Shown piece by piece: positions 1 to 7,837 of a stretch of 64,000 nucleotides of DNA. Within the stretch, counting starts at the first letter, position 1; every line of letters starts with the position of its first letter. The position numbers and the translations under genes were made by a program. Origin of the DNA: Nonomuraea soli (GTDB lineage: Bacteria; Actinomycetota; Actinomycetes; Streptosporangiales; Streptosporangiaceae); contig NZ_JACDUR010000003.1 in NCBI RefSeq assembly GCF_013761175.1, forward strand, positions 310,001-374,000. Direction: 5' to 3'. The notes beneath the pieces were generated by a model that was not told the DNA's origin, searched no databases, and was given only the letters and a program-made list of their open reading frames with translations.

Positions 1-878
1 AAGTTGACCACCTGGTCGAGGTACTCGACACCGCCGCCGTTGCCACTCCACGACCAGCCGAGGTAGCCCACGCCCCTGGCCTGGGCCTGGGCCATGATCG
101 TGTCCTCGTCGGGGTTGCCGTCGGAGTGGTTGAAGCCGAACTCCCCGATCACCAGGGGCAGCCCGTTGTCCTCGAACGCGTCGAGGTAGGCGTTGATCTC
201 GGCCGCGGTGTCGAAGACGCCGTACATGTGCACCGAGAACACGGTGTTGTCCTGCGGGTCCGCGGCGGCCACGGTGGCCGCGTTGTCGCGCATCTGGAAC
301 TGCCAGTCCTGGCCCCAGTTCGGGGCGTCGACCATGAGCAGGTGCTGGAAGCCCGCGTTGCGCAGCTTGACGATCGCGGCCGAGGTGGCCTGTGTCCAGT
401 TCGGGGTGACGGCGTTGTTGCCCACCGGCTCGTTGCCGATGTTGATGATCACGCTGTCCTCGTGGCCGGTCAGCGCGCTCTGGATGCCGATCCAGTAGTT
501 GGCCGCGGCGTCGAGGGTGACGGCGCCGCTCTGCTCGCCGTACCCGGTGGTGTCGTGGTTCTCCAGGATGCAGACGAGCCTGTTCGCCTCGCAGAGCGAG
601 ACGATGTTGGCCACGTCGGCGGCGGTGTTGGTGGTCCACCGTCCGCCGCTCAGCACCACGCGTACGGCGTTGGCGCCCAGCGACTTGATGTTGGCGATGG
701 ACGAGGTCTGGCTGGCGTACCAGGCGTGCGGATGGCTGGTTCCCCGGATGACGAAGACGTTGCCGTCCGACTCGACGATGTTCCGCCCCTCGACGCGCAG
801 GCCGACGGCGGCCTGCGCGGGAGCGGCTGCCACGACCATCGACGCCAGCAGGGCGAATATGGCTAGGAGGCTTCTCAT
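1..878 (-). CDS. Secreted GH5 beta-mannanase (GH5_8-like), C-terminus cut by window edge
   Basis: Glycoside hydrolase family 5, expected to cleave internal beta-1,4-mannosidic bonds outside the cell. About 292 residues are visible. Residues 1-24 form a Sec signal peptide (MRSLLAIFALL..., cleavage near AQAA). The TIM barrel shows the SHPHAWY stretch typical of actinobacterial mannanases, the acid/base Glu150 in NIGNEPV, and the nucleophile Glu246 in VIGEFGF. The C-terminus, where such enzymes often carry a linker and CBM, lies beyond base 1. The ATG at 878 follows a GAAAGG ribosome site that is partly buried in a small hairpin (881-896). It lies downstream of the GH48 gene on the same strand, beyond a strong terminator-like hairpin, so it may depend on read-through. 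No CelR-type operator is visible directly upstream. Family assignment is firm; the mannanase subfamily is inferred from motif resemblance. Confidence 0.85.
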   Translation of the reverse strand, partial: MRSLLAIFALLASMVVAAAPAQAAVGLRVEGRNIVESDGNVFVIRGTSHPHAWYASQTSSIANIKSLGANAVRVVLSGGRWTTNTAADVANIVSLCEANRLVCILENHDTTGYGEQSGAVTLDAAANYWIGIQSALTGHEDSVIINIGNEPVGNNAVTPNWTQATSAAIVKLRNAGFQHLLMVDAPNWGQDWQFQMRDNAATVAAADPQDNTVFSVHMYGVFDTAAEINAYLDAFEDNGLPLVIGEFGFNHSDGNPDEDTIMAQAQARGVGYLGWSWSGNGGGVEYLDQVVN

Positions 879-880
879 GA

Positions 881-896
881 CAACCTTTCGAGGTTG
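881..896 (-). promoter_or_regulatory. Small hairpin over the GH5 ribosome-binding site
   Basis: On the minus strand a 6-bp stem CAACCT/AGGTTG encloses a CGAA loop. The purine-rich AAAGG used as the Shine-Dalgarno site sits in the loop and 3' arm, just upstream of the ATG at 878. It could limit translation initiation. The structure is seen in the sequence; the effect is inferred. Confidence 0.4.
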
Positions 897-899
897 AGA

Positions 900-934
900 C
901 CCGCGCGGGACGGGGTCAGGCCGTCCCGCGCGGG
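900..934 (-). terminator. Strong hairpin terminator after GH48
   Basis: A perfect 14-bp stem (CCCGCGCGGGACGG with its complement) closes a 7-nt loop, 7 nt beyond the GH48 stop codon. There is no U-tract, as is common in high-GC actinobacteria. It separates GH48 from the co-directional GH5 gene and probably reduces read-through. Confidence 0.6.
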
Positions 935-941
935 CCCCAGG

Positions 942-3881
942 TCATCCGTTCGGGAAGAGCGAGCCGTAGTCGGCCAGCGCCATGGCGATGTCCGACTGCG
1001 CCCAGAAGCGGTGGTAGGTGAACGTCGGGGCAGGACCGCCGTTCAGGTGCGCCTGGACCTTGCTCCATTCCGGGTCGTTCTTCAGGAACGACCGCATCCC
1101 GATGAAGGTGGAGCTAGAGTTGATCGTGTCGCCGTTCGGCATGGTGCCGGTGAAGCTCGACGGCACGTACACGGAATCGTCGAAACGGTTGTAGTCGCCG
1201 CGGGTCTCGGGCACGGTGATGCCCTTGCTGCCCTTGAGCAGCAGCATCCGGTCCAGCAGCCCCTTGGCGGTGGCCTTGGCGGCGGCGTTGCCGGACTTGG
1301 CGGCGTAGTAGATCAGGGTGCGCGCGTAGCCGGCTGCCACGCCCACGTCGTTGGTGTAGGTGCGGACGGTCACGTGCAGGCCGGGGTTCGGTCCCGGGGT
1401 GCCGCCCTCGGTGTTGAAGCTGGCGGCGGGGGCGCCGCTCCAGCCCATCTCGTTCGGGATCTGGTAGGTGCTGCCGGAGCCGAGCGTGGTCTCCGAGATC
1501 GCCCAGGCGGCCCACTTGTCGAGAACGGCCTTCGCCTTGAGGTCGCCGGTCACGTAGTACAGCTCGGCCAGGCGCTCCATGCCCCAGGCCTGGAAGCCGA
1601 ACCACTGGTTCGAGGGCGGGTCGTGGTAGACGGGGTCGGGGTCGTAGGCCATGCCGAAGAAGGACGGCGTGCCGGCCGGGGGCTGCTGGTAGTCGCCGTC
1701 CCAGCTGTTGGTGGCGCCACCGGCGATGGCGCCCTCCGCCGACTGGAGCCAGGTGTAGAACTGCACCTGGCGGGTCAGGCTCTTGGCCCAGTCGTCGTCG
1801 GCCGTGGGCGACTGCGGTCGCAGCGCCGACGGGCCCTGCGGCGACAGCACCCAGGCGGCCAGCGGGTTCTGGTAGCCGCCGTGGTTGTGGCTGGAGCCGA
1901 TACGCCAGGCCCAGGCGCCGTCCATCGCTCCGCCCCAGGCGAAGTACCAGTTCAGCAGGTAGGCCGAGCTGCTCTTGCCACTGCCCGCGGCGCAGGTGGG
2001 CGAGGTGCAGCCGGGGTTCTTGAAGTACTTGTCGTACATCGCGTAGCGCAGGTAGTCGCCGAGCTTGGCGGCCTTGGCCATGGTGGCCGAGATCTGCGAC
2101 TGGTTGCCCTGCTCGGTGGCCCAGGTCAGCGCCCAGTAGGCGGCCTGGACGGCGCGAGCGTCGGCGTCGGGAGCGGCGGTGTAGCGCCACTGGTTGCCGG
2201 TCGAGCCCTGGATGAACAGCGACGGGAAGCCGGTGGACGAGCCGTACCGCTGGGTGTCGCACGAGGGGTGCGGGATGGTCTCCCAGACCGACTCCTGCGG
2301 ACCACGCTGGTAGGTGTTGATGTAGGTGACACGCTTGGTGTTGTCACCGCACTCCGACAACGAGCTGCCGCGGCCGGTGCCGAAGCCGTAGACGTCGTCG
2401 ACGTCGAGCAGCCAGTGCATGGCGTACATGCTCTTGTTGCCGTAGGTGGACTGGAGCTCGGCGCTGATCGGGTCCTGGCCGGCCACGACCGTCGTGCTCA
2501 GCGGCACGGGGTACTGACTGGGCAGGTTGCGCTCCGGCGCGTAGTCGGCCGGGTCCGCGGGGTTGTAGGTGGACTGGCCGCCCGGCTGGTTCGCCGTGGA
2601 GGGGATGATGAACTGCTCCATGATGTTCCAGGCGTTGTTGAACGGCGCCCAGTTCTTGGTCAGCCTGCCGTACTGCGCCTCCATCCACAGCCAGTAGCTG
2701 AAGGCCTCGCTGGTGGTCTGGTGACCGTGGTCGGGAGCCTCGACCAGGAGCGTCTCGATCGAGTGGTACGGGATGCCCTCGGGCGAGAAGTAGCCGTTGG
2801 CCGGGTTCTTGATCTTGTCGTACTGGGTCTGGAACTCGGTCAGGTAGCTGTTCGACGGTGCCTCGTCGTCGACCTCGGTGGCGGTGACCGTCACGCTCGG
2901 CACGCCGCTGGCGGCGATGGTGAACGTGCGGGTCCCGTTGTCGTCGTCCGCGTCGTCGGCGGCGTTGATGCGCACCTGCTGGTCGACGTTCCAGTTCGTC
3001 GGTGTGAAGGTCAGCGCGGCGGTGCTGGCGAGCGTCAGGTCGGCGTCACCGGTGCCCGCCGACGGGTTGACGGTCACGTTGCCGGACGGCTGGGCCTGCA
3101 GCTTCACGTTGACGATCGCCTGCGCGCCCTCGGGGACGCTGAGGCTGGTCGGCGTCACGACCAGGGCCTGGGCGCCGTCGTTGTCGGACTCGGTGGCGTT
3201 GACCGTGACGCTGGTCAGGCCGGCCGAGGCGACGGTGAACGGGCGGGTGCCGTTGGTGGTGTCGCTGTCCTGCGCCGCGGCGATCGTGACGAGCTGCGGG
3301 GTGTTCCAGTTCGACGGGGTGAAGGTCAGCGGGGTGCCGCTCGCGACGGTCAGGTCGCTGTCACCGGTGCCCGCGGTGGTGGTGACGGTGACGTTGCTCG
3401 ACGGCTGCGACTGCAGCCGCACGGCGAACGTCTCGTCGTCGCCCTCGGGCACGCTCACGCTGGTCGGGGTCACCATCAGGCTCTGCGGCTGCTGCGGGCC
3501 CGTGCAGGTGGTGCCGTTGATCGCGAACGTGTCGGGGTTGGCGCCTGAGCCCGTGCCGTTGAAGCCGACCGTCCACTGCGCACCGGACGCCTTGTTGGCG
3601 TTGTAGGAGGCGTTGACGATGCTGACGTTGGCGCCGTTCTGCGTCGGGACGCCGTCCCAGGCGTTGGTGATCCGCTGGTTGCCGGGGAAGGTGAAGGTGA
3701 GCGTCCAGCCGTTCAGCGCGTCACCCTGGTTGGTGATCGCGATGCTCGCGCCGAAGCCGCCGCCTCCTTCCCAGGTCTTGTTGTAGGTGACCGTGCAGGC
3801 GACCGCCGCTTGGGCGGGAGCCGCGACGGCCATCCCGGTGAGGAGGGTGGCGAGTGCCGCCCACAGTGCGGGTTTTCGCAT
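942..3881 (-). CDS. GH48 cellobiohydrolase with CBM2 and two Calx-beta-like repeats
   Basis: Processive exocellulase of family GH48, which releases cellobiose from cellulose chain ends; secreted. The protein has 979 residues: signal peptide about 1-26, CBM2 cellulose-binding module about 28-127 (Trp-rich, Cys pair at both ends), two repeat modules of roughly 100 residues (about 133-236 and 237-338) resembling Calx-beta/X-type linkers, then the GH48 domain from about residue 345 to the end. The catalytic acid is very likely Glu392 in TSEAFSYWLWMEAQYG. The start is ATG 3881, preceded by GGAG with 7-nt spacing; a longer frame runs upstream but would add residues before an otherwise complete signal peptide. 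It is transcribed divergently from the GH6 cellulase, with CelR-type operators between them. GH48 and GH6 enzymes are the classical synergistic exocellulase pair of actinomycetes. Confidence 0.95.
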   Translation of the reverse strand: MRKPALWAALATLLTGMAVAAPAQAAVACTVTYNKTWEGGGGFGASIAITNQGDALNGWTLTFTFPGNQRITNAWDGVPTQNGANVSIVNASYNANKASGAQWTVGFNGTGSGANPDTFAINGTTCTGPQQPQSLMVTPTSVSVPEGDDETFAVRLQSQPSSNVTVTTTAGTGDSDLTVASGTPLTFTPSNWNTPQLVTIAAAQDSDTTNGTRPFTVASAGLTSVTVNATESDNDGAQALVVTPTSLSVPEGAQAIVNVKLQAQPSGNVTVNPSAGTGDADLTLASTAALTFTPTNWNVDQQVRINAADDADDDNGTRTFTIAASGVPSVTVTATEVDDEAPSNSYLTEFQTQYDKIKNPANGYFSPEGIPYHSIETLLVEAPDHGHQTTSEAFSYWLWMEAQYGRLTKNWAPFNNAWNIMEQFIIPSTANQPGGQSTYNPADPADYAPERNLPSQYPVPLSTTVVAGQDPISAELQSTYGNKSMYAMHWLLDVDDVYGFGTGRGSSLSECGDNTKRVTYINTYQRGPQESVWETIPHPSCDTQRYGSSTGFPSLFIQGSTGNQWRYTAAPDADARAVQAAYWALTWATEQGNQSQISATMAKAAKLGDYLRYAMYDKYFKNPGCTSPTCAAGSGKSSSAYLLNWYFAWGGAMDGAWAWRIGSSHNHGGYQNPLAAWVLSPQGPSALRPQSPTADDDWAKSLTRQVQFYTWLQSAEGAIAGGATNSWDGDYQQPPAGTPSFFGMAYDPDPVYHDPPSNQWFGFQAWGMERLAELYYVTGDLKAKAVLDKWAAWAISETTLGSGSTYQIPNEMGWSGAPAASFNTEGGTPGPNPGLHVTVRTYTNDVGVAAGYARTLIYYAAKSGNAAAKATAKGLLDRMLLLKGSKGITVPETRGDYNRFDDSVYVPSSFTGTMPNGDTINSSSTFIGMRSFLKNDPEWSKVQAHLNGGPAPTFTYHRFWAQSDIAMALADYGSLFPNG

Positions 3882-3911
3882 CCGAGAGCTCCAGGGGGTG
3901 AGCCGGTGGGT

Positions 3912-3925
3912 TGGGAGCGCTCCCA
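3912..3925. promoter_or_regulatory. CelR/CebR-type operator, GH48 side
   Basis: The perfect 14-bp palindrome TGGGAGCGCTCCCA is the known binding site of the LacI-family cellobiose-responsive repressor CelR/CebR (Thermobifida, Streptomyces). It lies 31 bp upstream of the GH48 start. No celR gene is in the window, so the regulator must be encoded elsewhere. Confidence 0.9.
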
Positions 3926-4079
3926 TACCATGACGGCCATCCCGTGGGTCATGTCAATGTCATCCGCGTTTCATCGAGGTAACCCGGTATCTGGTTCTGA
4001 AACTTTCATCGGTTTCCTGGCATTTTCCGGGTTTTGCCCACGGGCGGCTGTACAGAGTTGTGAACCCCGCTCAACTATG

Positions 4080-4093
4080 TGGGAGCGCTCCCA
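4080..4093. promoter_or_regulatory. CelR/CebR-type operator, GH6 side
   Basis: A second identical TGGGAGCGCTCCCA palindrome ends 16 bp before the GH6 GTG start, almost directly upstream of its AGGAG ribosome site. The two operators are 168 bp apart (start to start) and each sits at the start of one divergent gene. Cellobiose is therefore expected to derepress GH48 and GH6 together. Confidence 0.9.
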
Positions 4094-4109
4094 ACCCCTA
4101 GGAGTATCC

Positions 4110-6434
4110 GTGAGTGTTCTTCCCCGCTGGCGGCGATGGGCGGTGACCGCGACCTCCGTGACGGTCGCGGCCCTCGGCCTCGTCGCGCTCCAGCCCACCA
4201 GCGCGCAGGCGGCCATCGCCTGCTCCGTCACCTACTCCAAGACGTGGGAGGGTGGCGGCGGTTTCGGTGCGAGCATCGCGATCACCAACCACGGCGACGC
4301 GCTGAACGGCTGGAACCTGACCTTCACCTTCCCCGGCAACCAGAGGATCACCAACGCCTGGGACGGGGTGCCGACGCAGAACGGCGCCGCCGTCAGCATC
4401 GCCAACGCCTCCTACAACGGCAGCAAGGCGAGCGGCGCGCAGTGGTCCGTGGGCTTCAACGGCTCCGGCTCGGGCGCCAACCCCGACACCTTCGCGATCA
4501 ACGGAACGACCTGCTCCGGCCCCGGGACCGGCACTCAGTCCCTGGTCGTCTCCCCGACCAGCGTCAGCGTCACCGAGGGCGCGACCGCGACCTACTCCGT
4601 GCGCCTGCAGTCGCAGCCGTCGAGCAACGTCACGGTCACCAGTACGGCAGGCAGCGGCGACAGCGACCTCACCCTCTCCGGCGGCGGTTCCCTGACCTTC
4701 ACCCCGTCGAACTGGAACACGCCGCAGAACGTCACCGTCGCGGCCGCCGAGGACAGCGACACCACGAACGGCACCCGCCCGTTCACCGTCGCCTCCACCG
4801 GCCTGACCTCGGTCACGGTCAACGCCACCGAGTCCGACAACGACGGCGGCGGCACCCAGGCCCTCGTGGTCGCCCCGACCGCCGTGAGCGTCAACGAGGG
4901 CGGGAGCGCCACCTACGGGGTGCGCCTGCAGTCGCAGCCGACCGGCAACGTCACGGTCACCAGTACGGCAGGCAGCGGCGACAGCGACCTGACCGTCTCC
5001 GGCGGCGCTTCGCTGACCTTCACCACCTCCAACTGGAACACCGCGCAGAACGTCACGGTCGCCGCGGCCGAGGACAGCGACGAGACCAACGGCTCCCGGC
5101 CGTTCACCGTCGCCTCCACCGGCCTCACCTCGGTGACCGTCACCGCCACCGAGTCCGACAACGACGGCGGCACCGGCCCCGGACGCGTCGACAACCCCTA
5201 CTCCGGCGCCGACGGCTACGTGAACTCCGACTGGAGCGCCAAGGCCGCCGCCGAGCCCGGAGGCAGCGCCGTCGCCTCCGTCTCGACCGGTGTGTGGATG
5301 GACCGCATCGCCGCCATCGCGGGCAGCTCCTCCGCGAAGGGCCTGCGCGCCCACCTCGACGCGGCCGTCGCCCAGGACGCCGCCAACGGCTCCAGGCCGC
5401 TGACGATCCAGTTCGTCATCTACAACCTGCCCAACCGTGACTGCTCCGCCCTGGCCTCCAACGGCGAGCTGCTCATCGCAGAGAACGGCCTCAACCGGTA
5501 CAAGACCGAGTACATCGACCCGATCGCCGCGATCATGTCGGACTCCAAGTACCGCAACCTGCGCATCGTCGCGATCGTCGAGATCGACTCGCTGCCGAAC
5601 CTGGTCACCAACCTCAACCTGGCCAAGTGCCAGGAGGCCAAGGACTCCGGCGCCTACGTCGAGGGTGTGCAGTACGCCCTGAGCAAGCTGTACGCGATCC
5701 CGAACGTCTACAACTACGTCGACGCCGCCCACCACGGCTGGCTCGGCTGGGACACCAACTTCGGGCCCGCCGCCCAGCTGTTCTCCTCCACCGCCGCCGG
5801 CGCCACCGGTGGCCGCGCCACCGTGCACGGCTTCATCACCAACACCGCCAACTACTCCGCTCTGCGCGAGCCGCACTTCACCATCAACACGCAGGTCAAC
5901 GGCCAGAGCGTGCGCGCCTCCAAGTGGCTCGACTGGAACTGGTACGTCGACGAGCTCACCTTCGCCCAGGCCTTCCGCACGCGCCTGATCTCCGAAGGCT
6001 TCCCGTCGACCATCGGCATGCTCATCGACACCTCCCGCAACGGTTGGGGCGGTACGGCACGGCCGACCGCACCCAGCACCTCCAACGTCCTCGACACCTT
6101 CGTCGACCAGTCGCGCGTCGACCGGCGCTTGCACGCCGGCAACTGGTGCAACCAGAGCGGCGCCGGCCTCGGCGAGCGTCCCCAGGCGGCCCCCGCGGCC
6201 GGCATCGACGCCTACGTCTGGATCAAGCCTCCGGGCGAGTCCGACGGCTCCAGCAAGGAGATCCCCAACAACGAGGGCAAGGGCTTCGACCGGATGTGCG
6301 ACCCGACCTACACCGGTAACGACCGCAACAAGAACAACATGAGCGGTGCGTTGCCCGACGCCCCGATCTCCGGTCAGTGGTTCTCGGCGCAGTTCCGCCA
6401 GCTGCTGGCCAACGCCTACCCGCCCCTCTCCTGA
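4110..6434 (+). CDS. GH6 cellobiohydrolase with CBM2 and two Calx-beta-like repeats
   Basis: Secreted exocellulase of family GH6 (Cel6B/CbhA type), attacking cellulose from non-reducing ends. The protein has 774 residues: signal peptide about 1-35, CBM2 about 37-140, two nearly identical repeats of about 107 residues (about 148-357), then the GH6 domain from about 366 to the end. Family motifs are IYNLPNRDCSALASNGE (Asp444, pKa-modulating Asp) and VEIDSLPNLVTN (Asp493, general acid). The Ile where many GH6 enzymes have Pro (EPDS) is my recollection of the actinobacterial exo-type. The start is GTG 4110 with AGGAG 5 nt upstream; the frame is open further upstream but would run through the CelR operator. 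Its CBM2 and repeats closely resemble those of the neighbouring GH48 protein. Confidence 0.93.
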   Translation: MSVLPRWRRWAVTATSVTVAALGLVALQPTSAQAAIACSVTYSKTWEGGGGFGASIAITNHGDALNGWNLTFTFPGNQRITNAWDGVPTQNGAAVSIANASYNGSKASGAQWSVGFNGSGSGANPDTFAINGTTCSGPGTGTQSLVVSPTSVSVTEGATATYSVRLQSQPSSNVTVTSTAGSGDSDLTLSGGGSLTFTPSNWNTPQNVTVAAAEDSDTTNGTRPFTVASTGLTSVTVNATESDNDGGGTQALVVAPTAVSVNEGGSATYGVRLQSQPTGNVTVTSTAGSGDSDLTVSGGASLTFTTSNWNTAQNVTVAAAEDSDETNGSRPFTVASTGLTSVTVTATESDNDGGTGPGRVDNPYSGADGYVNSDWSAKAAAEPGGSAVASVSTGVWMDRIAAIAGSSSAKGLRAHLDAAVAQDAANGSRPLTIQFVIYNLPNRDCSALASNGELLIAENGLNRYKTEYIDPIAAIMSDSKYRNLRIVAIVEIDSLPNLVTNLNLAKCQEAKDSGAYVEGVQYALSKLYAIPNVYNYVDAAHHGWLGWDTNFGPAAQLFSSTAAGATGGRATVHGFITNTANYSALREPHFTINTQVNGQSVRASKWLDWNWYVDELTFAQAFRTRLISEGFPSTIGMLIDTSRNGWGGTARPTAPSTSNVLDTFVDQSRVDRRLHAGNWCNQSGAGLGERPQAAPAAGIDAYVWIKPPGESDGSSKEIPNNEGKGFDRMCDPTYTGNDRNKNNMSGALPDAPISGQWFSAQFRQLLANAYPPLS
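4540..5178 (+). repeat. Tandem 321-bp in-frame repeat inside the GH6 gene
   Basis: Two copies of a roughly 107-codon module lie in tandem. A block of about 40 identical bases beginning at 4624 recurs at 4945, exactly 321 bp later, and the segments encoding PFTVASTGLTSVTV also match. This level of nucleotide identity suggests recent duplication or ongoing homogenisation. Confidence 0.8.
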
Positions 6435-6440
6435 TCAGTG

Positions 6441-6474
6441 ATGCCCCGGCTCGCCACCTGGCGGGCCGGGGCAT
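6441..6474 (+). terminator. Terminator hairpin after GH6
   Basis: A perfect 10-bp outer stem (ATGCCCCGGC with GCCGGGGCAT), with an inner CGCC/GGCG extension, starts 7 nt after the GH6 stop. Its first bases form an ATG in frame with the next gene, which is one reason to reject that ATG as a start. Confidence 0.7.
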
Positions 6475-6500
6475 CCGCGATCTTGTGGCAGGCTCGTCGG

Positions 6501-6911
6501 ATGCTCCGACTCACCGATTTCATCATCGACTGCCCTGACACCATGAAACTGGCGGCCTTCTACTCCGAGGTGACGGGCCGCCCGATCAAGGACGGCAGCC
6601 ACGGCGACTGGGCCGGCATCCGTTTCGGTGAGATCGAGCTGGCCTTCATCCGGGTCGACGACTACCGCGCTCCGCAGTGGCCAGACACCGAGCACCCCAA
6701 GCAGTTCCACCTCGACTTCGAGGTCGACGACATCGAGTCCGAGCAGCGCCGCATCCTCGACCTCGGCGCGACCCTGCGGCAGGACTTCATCGGCCCCGAG
6801 GGCTACGGCTGGCGGATCTACACCGACCCGATCGGCCACCCCTTCTGCCTGTGCCGCAACAAGGGCGTCACCTGGACCGACGAGGGCCCGGTATGGCCCA
6901 AGCGCGGCTGA
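6501..6911 (+). CDS. VOC-superfamily (glyoxalase-fold) protein
   Basis: A single-domain vicinal-oxygen-chelate protein of 136 residues from ATG 6501. The fold is shown by the alternating pattern MLRLTDFIIDCPD (beta-1 and turn), a conserved AFYSEVTGRPI helix, then QFHLDFEVDDIESEQRRILDLGATL and the terminal DPIGHPFCLCR strand that usually supplies a metal or substrate ligand. Substrate cannot be told; actinobacteria have many such genes, some for drug resistance. The frame is open to 6438, but that would place the start inside the terminator hairpin. The stop overlaps the following esterase gene by 19 nt, so the two are probably co-transcribed and translationally coupled. Confidence 0.8.
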   Translation: MLRLTDFIIDCPDTMKLAAFYSEVTGRPIKDGSHGDWAGIRFGEIELAFIRVDDYRAPQWPDTEHPKQFHLDFEVDDIESEQRRILDLGATLRQDFIGPEGYGWRIYTDPIGHPFCLCRNKGVTWTDEGPVWPKRG

Positions 6912-7837
6912 ATCCCCGCCCCGACCCCCGGCTGGCCCCTCTCGTTGAGGCGACCCGCGCGTTCTACGCCAGGCGAGGCACTGGCCGGGGCCCGAGCAAC
7001 GGCGACGAACTCCGGGCGATCCGCGCCTCGGCGAAGCCACCCGCGCCGTCGGACCCGCCGGCGACCGTCGAGCTGATCGACGGCACGGTCCCGGTCAGGA
7101 TCCACCTCCCGGCCACGCCCACCGCAGGTCATGGCCGACCCGCGGTTCAGTTCGCGCAAGCCACCGGGGTGTTCCTCGACATCCACGGCGGCGGCTTCTA
7201 CAGCGGCTCGGCGGCGGCGAGCGACGTGCGCAACCGCCTGCTGGCCGACACGCTCGGCATCGTGGTCGTCAGCGTCGACTACCGGCTCGCGCCGGAGAAC
7301 CCGTGGCCGGCCGCGCCCGACGACTGCGAAACCGCGGCGATGTGGCTCGCCGGAAACGCGGCCACCCTGTTCGGGACGGATCGCCTCGCCATCGGCGGGT
7401 TCTCCGCGGGCGCCACCCTGGCGATGACCACCCTCGTACGGCTGCGCGATCGTGGCATGGCCGCCTTCCGCGCCGCCGTGCTGCAGTTCGGCACCTACGA
7501 CCTCAGCGGGCTGACCCCCAGCGGGCGCCTGATCGCCGACGAGTACTTCATCGAGGCCTACGCGGGCTCCGAGCAGGACCGCACCCAGCCCGACCTCTCC
7601 CCGATCTACGCCGATCCCGCCGGCCTGCCACCGGCGCTGATCATCGTCGGGGAGGACGACATCCTGCTGGGCGACAACCTCGCCATGGCCGCGCGGCTCT
7701 CGTCGGCCGGCGTCGATGTCGACCTGCGCGTCTACCCCGCCGCGCCGCACGGCTTCACCGGCCACGCGACACCTATGGCCGAGGCGGCGCTCGACGACCT
7801 GCACACCTGGCTCGGCGCCCGGCTGCGGCGGGGCTAG
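6893..7837 (+). CDS. Alpha/beta-hydrolase esterase of the HSL family
   Basis: A predicted carboxylesterase/lipase of 314 residues, cytoplasmic (no signal peptide). The hormone-sensitive-lipase signature is complete: oxyanion loop HGGGF (98-102), nucleophile Ser171 in GFSAGA, acid Asp in VGEDDILLGDN and His in AAPHGFTG near the C-terminus. The motif VSVDYRLAPENPWPAA follows the oxyanion loop as usual in the family. The start is ATG 6893, inside the end of the VOC gene; the upstream in-frame stretch reads as an Arg/Pro-rich shadow of the VOC gene. It ends overlapping by 4 nt the convergent DeoR gene. The natural ester substrate is unknown. Confidence 0.88.
   Translation: MAQARLNPRPDPRLAPLVEATRAFYARRGTGRGPSNGDELRAIRASAKPPAPSDPPATVELIDGTVPVRIHLPATPTAGHGRPAVQFAQATGVFLDIHGGGFYSGSAAASDVRNRLLADTLGIVVVSVDYRLAPENPWPAAPDDCETAAMWLAGNAATLFGTDRLAIGGFSAGATLAMTTLVRLRDRGMAAFRAAVLQFGTYDLSGLTPSGRLIADEYFIEAYAGSEQDRTQPDLSPIYADPAGLPPALIIVGEDDILLGDNLAMAARLSSAGVDVDLRVYPAAPHGFTGHATPMAEAALDDLHTWLGARLRRG

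Noticed and set aside
894..3548. An 884-codon open frame on the plus strand
   Set aside because: It is antisense to GH48, rich in Arg, Gly, Val and Ala, and has no domain or signal; a typical high-GC shadow.
4540..5178. Mobile element because of the repeated DNA
   Set aside because: The repeats are in-frame protein modules; there is no transposase or terminal inverted repeat.
4098..6134. A 678-codon open frame on the minus strand over the GH6 gene
   Set aside because: Low-complexity shadow of the GH6 third positions, with repeated GGGDGDR-type blocks mirroring the tandem repeats.
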